64,000 bases of DNA from assembly GCF_004362745.1 (NCBI RefSeq), contig NZ_SNXY01000010.1, positions 188,501 to 252,500 of the forward strand, read 5' to 3'. A program made the translations under genes and the position numbers. The notes under the pieces were generated by a model, which was not told the origin of the DNA, made no database searches, and saw only the letters and a list, made by a program, of their open reading frames with translations. Source of the DNA: Oharaeibacter diazotrophicus (lineage in GTDB: Bacteria > Pseudomonadota > Alphaproteobacteria > Rhizobiales > Pleomorphomonadaceae). Every line of letters begins with the position of its first letter. Within the stretch, counting starts at the first letter, position 1. This document shows, piece after piece, positions 13,344-20,645 of the stretch.

Positions 13344-13450
13344 CGTTCCGACCTCCGGTCGGAGCGGCGTGGGGGAGGAGCGCCCGACCGGGCGCCGGCC
13401 GAATGGCCGTAACCTCGCGAGCTTCCGACGTGTCGGGAGCTCGCGAGACC
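13344..13450. repeat. Palindromic repeat family A, copy 2 (inverted)
   Basis: About 105 bases between the convergent phosphatidyltransferase and metZ genes. Its reverse complement aligns along nearly its whole length with the copy at 39352. The order of palindromes is TTCCGACC/GGTCGGAG, GCGCCCGACCGGGCGC, GGCC-gaat-GGCC and TCGCGAGCTTCCGA/TCGGGAGCTCGCGA (14 bp with one G-T pair). Position between two stop codons suggests a bidirectional terminator or a BIME-like element. Confidence 0.8.
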
Positions 13451-13463
13451 GGATAGTGGCCGA

Positions 13464-14651
13464 TCAGGCGCGGTCGAGCGCGCCGAGGAGGTCGGCGATC
13501 AGATCGTCGGGGTGCTCGAGGCCGACCGAGAGGCGCAGGAGGCCCTGGCCGATGCCGAGTTCCTGCCGGGCCTCTTCCGAGAGACGCTGGTGCGTGGTGG
13601 TCGCCGGATGGGTAATGAGGCTCTTGGCGTCGCCGAGGTTGTTGGAGATCTTGACGATCCCGAGCGCGTTCTCGACCGCGAAGGCGGCTTCCTTGCCGCC
13701 GGCGACCTCGAAGGCGACCATGGTCGAGCCCTTGACCATCTGCCGGGTGCAGAGATCGGCCTGGGGATGGTCGGGATCGCCGGGGTAGATCACCTTGGCG
13801 ACCTTCGGGTGGCGCTTCAGCGCGGCGGCGACCTTGCCGGCGCTGTCGGTCTGGCGCTCGACGCGCAGCCCCAGGGTCTCGAGGCCCTTCAGCAGGACCC
13901 AGGCGTTGAACGGGCTCATCGACGGGCCGGTCTGGCGGATGAAGACCTGGAGGTGCTTGTCGAGGAACTCCTGCGAGCACAGCACCACGCCGCCGAGACA
14001 GCGGCCCTGGCCGTCGATGTGCTTGGTGGCCGAGTAGCACACCACGTCGGCGCCGAGCGTCAGCGGCTTCTGCCACATCGGGGTGGCGAACACGTTGTCG
14101 ACCACGAGGCGGGCGCCGGCGGCGTGGGCGATTTCGGCGACGGCGGCGATGTCGACCACCTCGAGGGTCGGGTTGGTCGGGCTCTCGAGGAAGAAGGCCT
14201 TGGTGTTCGGCCGGACCGCGGCTTCCCAGGCGGCGAGGTCGCGCCCGTCGACCAGGGTGCATTCGACGCCGAAGCGCGGACAGAGGTCCTCGACGATGTA
14301 GCGGCACGAGCCGAACAGGGCGCGGGCGGCGACGACGTGGTCGCCGGCCGAAACCTGCGACAGGATCGCGGCGGTGACCGCGGCCATGCCGGTGGCGGTG
14401 GCGCGCGCCACCTCGGCGCCCTCGAGGATCGCCATGCGCTCCTCGAACATGGTCACGGTCGGGTTGGAGAAGCGCGAATACTGGTAGCCCGGGCTCTTGT
14501 TGAGGAAGCGCGCCTCGGCCTCCTCGGCGCTGGCGTAGACATAGCCCTGGGTCAGGAACAGCGCCTCCGACGTCTCGCCGAAGGCCGATCGCATCGTGCC
14601 GCCGTGCACCAGGGCAGTGTCGGGATGCCAGCGGCGTGCGTCGTTCGTCAT
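13464..14651 (-). CDS. metZ: O-succinylhomoserine sulfhydrylase (MetZ)
   Basis: A 395-residue cytoplasmic PLP enzyme of the Cys/Met metabolism family, making homocysteine directly from O-succinylhomoserine and sulfide in methionine synthesis. The PLP lysine is Lys210 in SATKHIDGQGR; the YSRFSNPT block (59-66), the glycine turn ATGMAAV (86-92), the LVVDNVFATP cofactor segment and the SLITHPATTTH block near the C-terminus are all present. The GQGRCLGG sequence after the lysine is characteristic of MetZ rather than cystathionine gamma-synthase. Its leader holds a promoter, an SAM-II riboswitch and a terminator hairpin, so expression should fall when S-adenosylmethionine is plentiful. Confidence 0.95.
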   Translation of the reverse strand: MTNDARRWHPDTALVHGGTMRSAFGETSEALFLTQGYVYASAEEAEARFLNKSPGYQYSRFSNPTVTMFEERMAILEGAEVARATATGMAAVTAAILSQVSAGDHVVAARALFGSCRYIVEDLCPRFGVECTLVDGRDLAAWEAAVRPNTKAFFLESPTNPTLEVVDIAAVAEIAHAAGARLVVDNVFATPMWQKPLTLGADVVCYSATKHIDGQGRCLGGVVLCSQEFLDKHLQVFIRQTGPSMSPFNAWVLLKGLETLGLRVERQTDSAGKVAAALKRHPKVAKVIYPGDPDHPQADLCTRQMVKGSTMVAFEVAGGKEAAFAVENALGIVKISNNLGDAKSLITHPATTTHQRLSEEARQELGIGQGLLRLSVGLEHPDDLIADLLGALDRA

Positions 14652-14685
14652 GGGTCCGGTCCTCGCGGCAGGTCCGCCGGAAACG

Positions 14686-14718
14686 AAAAACCCGGCGGGC
14701 GGATGTGCCGAGCCGGGT
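14686..14718 (-). terminator. Intrinsic terminator in the metZ leader
   Basis: On the minus strand ACCCGGC (14718-14712) pairs with GCCGGGT (14696-14690) around a 15-base loop, and a run of Ts follows (14690-14686). It lies 28 bases downstream of the riboswitch and 35 bases upstream of the metZ start, so it is well placed to be the expression platform or an attenuator. Confidence 0.75.
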
Positions 14719-14746
14719 GCGAAGGAGATCGCGTCGTCCGTCCCGG

Positions 14747-14801
14747 CCTTTTAGCGACGTTGTTTAGCGTGGCGGCAAGCCGGCCGGCTCAAAGAACCAC
14801 G
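14747..14801 (-). ncRNA. SAM-II riboswitch upstream of metZ
   Basis: Read on the minus strand, the leader contains CGTGG, then TTTGAGCC, GGCTTGCCGCCACG and finally GTCGCTAAAAGG. This matches the SAM-II (metA motif) consensus: a first stem CGTGG/CCACG enclosing the conserved TTTG and GCTTGC, and a downstream CGCTAAA that forms the pseudoknot. SAM-II binds S-adenosylmethionine and is widespread before methionine genes in alphaproteobacteria. Here it starts only a few bases after a good promoter and precedes a terminator hairpin, so control is probably by premature termination. Recognition by motif, not by covariance search. Confidence 0.92.
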
Positions 14802-14809
14802 TGGGCGAG

Positions 14810-14838
14810 GGGATAGGGGAAAAGCGCGGGGCGGTCAA
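14810..14838 (-). promoter_or_regulatory. Predicted metZ promoter
   Basis: On the minus strand TTGACC (14838-14833) and TATCCC (14815-14810) are spaced by exactly 17 bases, a good fit to a housekeeping promoter. Transcription would begin about 14803, immediately before the first base of the SAM-II aptamer at 14801, which supports the call. Confidence 0.6.
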
Positions 14839-15218
14839 GGTGGTGGCAGGGCCGCGGCGGGGTGGGCGTGTGGGCGCGCGGAGGATCGGGCTCACGGTGG
14901 TCGGATCGAGGCCGCGAAGGCGCGGCTTCTACCCTCCCCCTCGTGGGGAGGGTCGACGGCCGTGAGGCCGGCGGGGTGGGGTAGCGCCGAGGTTCGGGGG
15001 CCGGGCGATCGCGCCGGAGGCGTCGCGCTCGTGCGGGCGTGCATCCCGCAGACGTCGCGCCACCCCACCCCGGCGCTACCGCGCCGACCCTCCCCACGAG
15101 GGGGAGGGTAGATCGTCGGCCTTCGTCGGCGGGGGCGGCCCCCTCTCCTTGTCCCTCGCCCTCCAGGGGGGAGGGGATGCAGCGGGCCTTGCGTTGGAGT
15201 GGGGTTTCTTCCTTCCAC
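14839..15218. repeat. Gene-free block of G/C-rich palindromic repeats (family B)
   Basis: No gene seen. Three family B elements are present: CTACCCTCCCCCTCGTGGGG-type at about 14929-14983, an inverted copy at about 15058-15111 (so the two face each other across 75 bases), and a third variant with CCCCTCTCC...GGGGGGAGGGG at about 15137-15180. Related elements are at 23737, 43285-43717, 60175, 60421 and 63456. They resemble the RPE/REP-type repeats of Hyphomicrobiales. Confidence 0.7.
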
Positions 15219-15587
15219 TAACAGTCAATCTGTTATTCCATAGCAAGTCGTTAGATTTGCATTGTATCAATTCTGTGAAACTGCATTCAAAGACCAAAAT
15301 AGTGATGAAAATAGTATTCTATTTTTAACTGATTGATCCTCTGTTTCATGTTTTAAGATTTGAGATATGTATGATTCCTCGTGTTGAATGTTGTGCATAT
15401 AAATCTCGATTTCGAGACAGGGATTTGATTGGGAATTGCGAAGGATTTTGTTCAGGTGACCGACAATTGTCGCAAAACAAAAGTCGGTACCTAGGAAACA
15501 TAGGCGTAATATCACCACAAATGCACGAATGAAAATTCTTGGAAATCGGTGATTAGCTCGAATAAAACCCAGTTACAAGATAAAATT
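15219..15587. other. AT-rich island without a convincing gene
   Basis: Base composition switches abruptly from about 75% to roughly 37% G+C at an inverted repeat TAACAG-TCAAT-CTGTTA (15219-15235) and returns near 15600. A minus-strand frame at 15267-15518 (83 codons, GTG start) has no recognised domain and no ribosome site, so it is not called as a gene. The composition and the palindrome at the edge suggest imported DNA. Confidence 0.6.
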
Positions 15588-15809
15588 TCACGAAATGGTT
15601 GCAATTAAAGCCGCGATAGCTATCGCAGTGCCAATTATCCACTGCCACTGATTAAGCCAAAAGGTAACGACTACCCTTGCCGCCTTGGCTGTCCAATGCC
15701 GCTCATGATCTCCGCCGAAGACAAACACGTTTGAATCGCGCGGGTTAAAATACGGCTTCCACTCGCCCTGATACCACTTTGCAATGGCATCAATCGCCCG
15801 CTTGAGCAT
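15588..15809 (-). CDS. Small membrane protein, unknown function
   Basis: A 73-residue protein, G+C about 50%, far below its neighbours. The N-terminal part is soluble and rich in Trp, Tyr and charged residues (AIAKWYQGEWKPY, then FGGDHERHWTAKAARVVV); the last 23 residues form a single hydrophobic membrane segment ending in AALIATIS. The start at 15809 follows an AGGTGGGG site; a frame extending 38 codons further upstream looks non-coding. The ERHWTA-type segment followed by a membrane anchor looks like a conserved small-protein pattern, but no function is known to me. It forms part of the low-G+C island, so probably acquired by transfer. Confidence 0.6.
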   Translation of the reverse strand: MLKRAIDAIAKWYQGEWKPYFNPRDSNVFVFGGDHERHWTAKAARVVVTFWLNQWQWIIGTAIAIAALIATIS

Positions 15810-16250
15810 CGCAAACCCCACCTGTACCTGCTGGCTCGCAATTGTCTCGCATTGTAGCGAGACGGTGTCCACCGATGGCGGATTTCTGGCCTTCTGGTGC
15901 CTCGCAGTGTCACGCAACGCCACTCATGAAACGGCAGAGAACCCGTAGTGTTGCTGCCTCGTCCATGCCACTCCCTCAACCGGCCCCGTCCGGGGGGAGG
16001 GGCCGCGGTCGAGGGGAAAGCGCGCGGGCGTCGGGTGAGATTTGTCCGGTCCGCCGTCTCGACATTCCACCTCCCTGGCGTCCACACGAAGGCACCGCCG
16101 GGAACGGCTTCGCCGCGACGCTCCCGAGGGCGGCGCCGCGACCCGCTGCGGCTCGCCGCCTCGGCAAGAGGTCGTATCCTTCCGCCCCTGGACAATCGGC
16201 ATTCGCGATAGTTCAATCGTTTCAGTCGATGGCTGCGCCGGGAGGGTGCC
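15810..16250. other. Intergenic region, no gene seen
   Basis: About 440 bases between the small membrane protein gene and the DUF2189 gene, which diverge. It returns to high G+C, contains one family B-like palindrome near 15976-16010 (CCCCGTCCGGGG) and a GGGAGGG ribosome site at its right end. No other structure was recognised. Confidence 0.5.
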
Positions 16251-17045
16251 ATGGTGGACGTCGGGGGGACGGCGGTGCCGTATCGGCCGCCGGTGGTGAG
16301 GGCGGTGACGGGGGCGGACATCCGGGCGGCGCTGGTCGCGGGGCTCGACGACTTCCGCGCGGCGCCGGCCTACGGGCTGTTCTTCGGGGCGGTCTACGCC
16401 CTCGGCGGCGTCCTGCTGGTGGCGGCGGTGACGGTGCTGCACATGCCCTGGCTCGGCTATCCCCTGGCGGCGGGCTTCGCGCTGGTCGGGCCGTTCGTGG
16501 CGGTCGGGCTCTACGAGGTCAGCCGGCGGATCGAGGCGGCGGCGCCGCTCTCGTGGGCCGGCGTGCTCGGCGCGGTCTGGGCGCAGCGCGGGCGGGAGTT
16601 CTCCTGGCTCGCCTTCGTGACGCTGTTCGTGTTCCTGATCTGGATGTACCAGGTCCGCCTGCTGCTGGCGCTCTTCCTCGGCTTCAAGTCCTTCGCCAGC
16701 TTCGCCGGCTTCCTGACGGTGATCTTCACCACGCCCGAGGGCCTGATGTTCCTCGCGGTCGGCCACGTCGTCGGCGCCGCGCTGTCGATCGCGGTGTTCT
16801 CGCTGACGGTGGTGTCCTTCCCGCTGCTGCTCGACCGCGACGTCGACTTCGTCACCGCCATGATCACCAGCGTCAAGGCGGTGGTGACCAGCCCGGGGCC
16901 GATGCTCGGCTGGGCCGCCGTGGTGGTGGTCTCGCTGATCCTGGCGGCGATCCCGATGTTCCTAGGCCTCGTGATCGTGCTGCCGGTGCTCGGCCACACC
17001 ACCTGGCACCTCTACCGCCGTCTGGTCGCGCCCGAGCAAGGATGA
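16251..17045 (+). CDS. DUF2189-family integral membrane protein
   Basis: A 264-residue inner-membrane protein with six hydrophobic segments, of the DUF2189 family common in alphaproteobacteria. Typical blocks are the ALVAGLDDFRAAPAYGLFFG entry, YPLAAGFALVGPFVAVGLYE, the FSLTVVSFPLLLDRDVDFVT segment and the C-terminal LPVLGHTTWHLYRRLV. The function of the family is unknown. The ATG has a GGGAGGG site 5 bases upstream. The ceramidase-like gene follows 75 bases later on the same strand, so the two may be co-transcribed. Confidence 0.9.
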   Translation: MVDVGGTAVPYRPPVVRAVTGADIRAALVAGLDDFRAAPAYGLFFGAVYALGGVLLVAAVTVLHMPWLGYPLAAGFALVGPFVAVGLYEVSRRIEAAAPLSWAGVLGAVWAQRGREFSWLAFVTLFVFLIWMYQVRLLLALFLGFKSFASFAGFLTVIFTTPEGLMFLAVGHVVGAALSIAVFSLTVVSFPLLLDRDVDFVTAMITSVKAVVTSPGPMLGWAAVVVVSLILAAIPMFLGLVIVLPVLGHTTWHLYRRLVAPEQG

Positions 17046-17120
17046 CGGCGGCGCCGTCTTCACACCGCCACGCCGGCGTGGTCGGATCGCCGGGTGGTGC
17101 GGTGACGGGAGATGCCGGGC

Positions 17121-17789
17121 ATGGACTGGTGGCGGCCGGTCGACCTCTATTGCGAGCGGCTCGGGCCGGACTTCTGGGCCGAACCGGTCAACGCGCTGAC
17201 CAACCTCGCCTTCGTCGCGGCCGGCCTCTACGGACTGGCGCGGGCGGTGCGGGCCGGGGCGGACGGGCTGGTCAGGCTGCTCTGCCTGTGGGTGGTGGCG
17301 ATCGGGGTCGGCTCCTTCCTGTTCCACACCGTGGCGACGCCCTGGGCGGGCCTCGCCGACACGCTGCCGATCTGGAGTTTCGTCGCCGTCTACGTGCCCT
17401 TCGCGCTCCGCCGCTTCCTCGGCCTGACGCCGGGAAGGGTCGTCCTGGTGCTGGCGATCGGCGTCGCGGTCGTGGCGGCCGTGGTGGCGGCGCTGCCGCC
17501 GTGGGCGTCGGCGGCGAGCAACGGCACGGTGCAATACCTCCCGGCGGTGCTCGCGCTCGGCGCCTTCACCGTGGAACTCGCCCGCCGCGGCCATCCGGCG
17601 GGGCGCCCGGTGGCGGCCGCGGCGGCGGTGTTCGTGCCGTCGCTGGCGGCGCGCACGGCCGACATGGCGGTCTGCGCCGCGCTGCCGCTCGGCACCCACT
17701 TCCTCTGGCACCTCCTCAACGCCGCCATGCTGGCGCTGCTGCTCGTCGCGGCGGTCGACCACGGCACGCGGGCGCCCGTGGGAAAGTGA
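17121..17789 (+). CDS. Ceramidase-domain membrane protein
   Basis: A 222-residue seven-segment membrane protein of the alkaline ceramidase (CREST) superfamily. The opening VDLYCERLGPDFWAEPVNAL, GVGSFLFHTVATPWAGLADT (His and Asp metal ligands) and the closing GTHFLWHLLNAAML (two histidines) match the family's zinc site. Bacterial members are mostly uncharacterised; hydrolysis of a lipid amide in the inner membrane is the expectation. The ATG at 17121 is preferred because GGGAG lies 9 bases before it; an ATG at 17112 is immediately next to that site. It ends next to the convergent DNA ligase gene. Confidence 0.88.
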   Translation: MDWWRPVDLYCERLGPDFWAEPVNALTNLAFVAAGLYGLARAVRAGADGLVRLLCLWVVAIGVGSFLFHTVATPWAGLADTLPIWSFVAVYVPFALRRFLGLTPGRVVLVLAIGVAVVAAVVAALPPWASAASNGTVQYLPAVLALGAFTVELARRGHPAGRPVAAAAAVFVPSLAARTADMAVCAALPLGTHFLWHLLNAAMLALLLVAAVDHGTRAPVGK

Positions 17790-19430
17790 TCACCCCTCCG
17801 CCGGCAACAGGGCGGTGAGCGTCTCGATGCCGTCGGCCTCGGCGGGCTTCTTGTCCCAGCGCAGCCGGGCGATCCGGGGGAAGCGCATCGCGAGGCCGGA
17901 GCGGTGGCGCGCCGAGCGGGCGAGGCCCTCGAAGGCGACCTGGAGCACGAGGCCGGCGGTCTCCTCGTGCACCACCTCGCGGACCGGGCCGAAGCGGGCG
18001 ACGGTGTTCTGGCGCACGAAGCGGTCGATCTCCTTCAGCTCCTCGTCGGTGAAGCCGAAATAGGCCTTGCCGACCGGCACCAGCTCGCGGCCTTCCGGCC
18101 CGGCGCGCCAGACGCCGAATGTGTAGTCGGAATAGAAGGACGAGCGCTTGCCGTGGCCGCGCTGGGCGTACATCAGCACGGCGTCGACCTCGAAGGGATC
18201 GCGCTTCCACTTGAACCACTCGCCGCGGACCCGGCCGGGCAGGTAGGGCGCGGCGGCGCGCTTGATCATCACGCCCTCGACCGCGTCGGCGTCGGCCCCG
18301 GCGCCGTGGCCGGCGGGATCGGCGCGGGCGGCGGCAAGGTCGTCCCAGGTCGCGAACGGGACCAGCGGGGAGAGGTCGATCATCGGGTCGGCGAGCCGGG
18401 CGACCAGCGCCTCCAGACGGGCGCGGCGCTCGGTGAAGGGCAGCGGTCGGAGATCCTCGCCGCCCTCGGCGAGGAGGTCGTAGGCGCGGATGCCGGCGGG
18501 CATCTCGGAAAGCAGCTTCGGCGTCACGCTCTTGCGGTTGAGGCGCTGCTGCAGGGTGGCGAAGGGCTGGACGCGGCCGTCCTGGAGGATCAGCAGCTCG
18601 CCGTCGATCGCGCCGTCGAAGCCGAGCCGCTCGACCACGTCCGGGAAGGCGGCCGAGACGTCGTCGCCCGAGCGCGAGAACAGCCGGGCGATCCGCCGGC
18701 CGTCGCGGCCGCGGCCGGCGGCGGCCTGGACGCGGATGCCGTCCCACTTCCACTCGGCGCGGAAGAGGGCGGGGTCGAGGCCCTCCGTGTCGCGTGGCTC
18801 CAGCGGGTGGGCGAGCATCGGCGTTCGGAACGGCGCGGCGTCGACGGCGTCGGGCCGGTCGGCGCGGCCCTCGAGCCAGGCGAACAGGGCCTCGTAGGGC
18901 GGTGCGAGGCCGTGCCAGACCTCCTCGACCTCGTCGGCCTCGCGGCCGCCGAGCCGGGCGAGCGCGGTCTTGGCGAGCCGGGCCGACACGCCGATCCGGA
19001 GGCCGCCGGTGACGAGCTTCAGGAGGGCGAAGCGGCCGGCCTCGTCGAGGAGGTCGAGCCAGCGCGAAAGCAGCCGCGGGATCTCCGTGCGCGAGGCCGT
19101 CGCCAGCGCGCCGACCACCTCGGCGAGCGCCGGCGGCGGTTCGTTCGGCCGCGCCGCCGGCCCCGGCCACATCAGCGCGACGGTCTCGGAGAGGTCGCCG
19201 ACATAGTCGTAGGAGAGGGCGAACAGCACCGGGTCGGTGCGCTCGGCGATCAGGGCGCGCACGAGGCCGGGCTTGGCGTTCGGCAGGTCGAGGCCGCCGG
19301 TGAGGGCGGCGAGGCCGAAGCCGCGGTCGGGATCGGGCGTCTCGCGCAGATAGCGCTCGACCAGCGCCAGCTTGGCGTTGCGCCGCGGCTCGTAGGCGAG
19401 GGCGTCGAGGAGGGCGGCGAAGCGGTTCAC
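17790..19430 (-). CDS. ATP-dependent DNA ligase (repair type)
   Basis: A 546-residue ATP-dependent ligase that seals nicks in DNA through an enzyme-AMP intermediate. The N-terminal 200 residues are the all-helical DNA-binding domain, the AMP-accepting lysine is Lys228 in EWKWDGIRV, FSRSGDDVS and IDGELLI are motifs III and IIIa-like, EGVMIKR is motif IV and WFKWKRD motif V; an OB-fold domain ends the protein. The GTG start at 19430 overlaps the stop of the upstream exonuclease gene (GTGA), so the two are translationally coupled. This pair is known in many bacteria as a repair module, often with an Lhr helicase and a PdeM phosphatase; neither of those is nearby here. Confidence 0.95.
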   Translation of the reverse strand: MNRFAALLDALAYEPRRNAKLALVERYLRETPDPDRGFGLAALTGGLDLPNAKPGLVRALIAERTDPVLFALSYDYVGDLSETVALMWPGPAARPNEPPPALAEVVGALATASRTEIPRLLSRWLDLLDEAGRFALLKLVTGGLRIGVSARLAKTALARLGGREADEVEEVWHGLAPPYEALFAWLEGRADRPDAVDAAPFRTPMLAHPLEPRDTEGLDPALFRAEWKWDGIRVQAAAGRGRDGRRIARLFSRSGDDVSAAFPDVVERLGFDGAIDGELLILQDGRVQPFATLQQRLNRKSVTPKLLSEMPAGIRAYDLLAEGGEDLRPLPFTERRARLEALVARLADPMIDLSPLVPFATWDDLAAARADPAGHGAGADADAVEGVMIKRAAAPYLPGRVRGEWFKWKRDPFEVDAVLMYAQRGHGKRSSFYSDYTFGVWRAGPEGRELVPVGKAYFGFTDEELKEIDRFVRQNTVARFGPVREVVHEETAGLVLQVAFEGLARSARHRSGLAMRFPRIARLRWDKKPAEADGIETLTALLPAEG

Positions 19431-20512
19431 GGCGCCGGCTCCCCGCCGGCCGCGGACGCGTCCGGACCGGGCGCGGGGGACGCGGCGGGATCGGCGGCGG
19501 GCGCGGCGTCCTCCTCCTCGCCGTAGCCGATCAGGTGCAGCGGGCGGGCGCGGATGCCGTTCTCGCCGCACCAGTGCACCAGCGCCTCCTCCTGGCCGTG
19601 GGTGACCCAGACCTCCTCGGCCTCGGTGTCGAGGATGGTCTCGCAGAGGTCGTCCCAGTCGGCGTGGTCGGAGATCACCAGCGGCAGTTCGGCGCCGGCC
19701 TGACGGGCGCGGGCACGGATGCGCATCCAGCCGGAGGCGAAGGCGGTGACCGGGTCGGGAAAGCGCCGCGCCCAGGCGTCGCGGGTCGCCGACGGCGGGC
19801 AGATCACCAGCTTGCCGGCGAGGTCGGCCTTGTTCCGTCCGGTCGCCGGTTCGAGCGGGCCGAGCGGCACGCCGGCGGCCTCGTAGAAGCGGCAGAGCTT
19901 GTCGAGCGCGCCGTGGATCAGGATCGGCGCGTCGTGGCCGGCTTCGCGGGCGAGCGCGATCACCCGTTGCGCCTTGCCGAGCGAATAGGCGCCGACGAGA
20001 TGGGCGCGCTCGGGGAAGAGCGCGAGGCTGGCGAGCAGTTTTCCGACCTCGCCGGCCGCGGGCGGGTGGCGGAACACCGGCAGCGCGAAGGTCGCCTCGG
20101 TGACGAAGGCGTCGCAGCGTACCGGCTCGAAGGCGGCACAGGTCGGGTCGCGTTCGCGCTTGTAGTCGCCGGAGATCACCACGCGGAAACCGCGCCATTC
20201 GATCAGCACCTGCGCCGAGCCGAGCACGTGGCCGGCCGGAAACAGCGTGACGTCGACCTCGCCGACGCGCACGGTCTCGCCGTAGGCGAGGGCGCGGCGG
20301 GACCCGCAGAAGCCCTCGCCGCAGCGGATCGCCATGATCGCCAGCGTCTCCTCGGTGGCGGCGACGACGCCGTGGCCGGGACGGGCGTGGTCGGAATGGC
20401 CGTGGGTGACGATCGCCCGGGCGACCGGGCGCATCGGATCGACGTGGAAGCCGCCGGGCTTGCAGTAGAGCCCGGCGGCGTCGAGGGAGAGGACGTCTTC
20501 GGCGCTGCGCAT
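19427..20512 (-). CDS. Ligase-associated DNA exonuclease (metallo-beta-lactamase fold)
   Basis: A 361-residue protein of the metallo-beta-lactamase/beta-CASP group paired with ATP-dependent ligases. The THGHSDH motif (His37, His39, Asp41, His42) binds the metals, with further ligands in PAGHVLGSAQ, ISGDYKRERDP and ISDHADW. The last 30 residues are Ala/Pro/Asp-rich and probably disordered. Family members are proposed to trim DNA ends before ligation. The ATG at 20512 is the first that leads directly into the conserved domain. The overlap with the ligase gene supports a shared repair role. Confidence 0.92.
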   Translation of the reverse strand: MRSAEDVLSLDAAGLYCKPGGFHVDPMRPVARAIVTHGHSDHARPGHGVVAATEETLAIMAIRCGEGFCGSRRALAYGETVRVGEVDVTLFPAGHVLGSAQVLIEWRGFRVVISGDYKRERDPTCAAFEPVRCDAFVTEATFALPVFRHPPAAGEVGKLLASLALFPERAHLVGAYSLGKAQRVIALAREAGHDAPILIHGALDKLCRFYEAAGVPLGPLEPATGRNKADLAGKLVICPPSATRDAWARRFPDPVTAFASGWMRIRARARQAGAELPLVISDHADWDDLCETILDTEAEEVWVTHGQEEALVHWCGENGIRARPLHLIGYGEEEDAAPAADPAASPAPGPDASAAGGEPAP

Positions 20513-20645
20513 CGCCTGGAGATGTAGGGCATCGCCCCGGCCTCGCGAAGTGGGTGCGCTTCCGCTATCAAGGGGGAACGAGGGGCCGCCGGCCCCTGAC
20601 GGCCTCCCTTCCCCGGCGGCCGCGACCGGGACCCGATACGCCGCG

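Noticed and set aside
15267-15518. 83-codon minus-strand frame in the AT-rich island
   Set aside because: GTG start, no ribosome site, no recognised family; open frames of this length are possible by chance. Kept only as a remark in the island entry.
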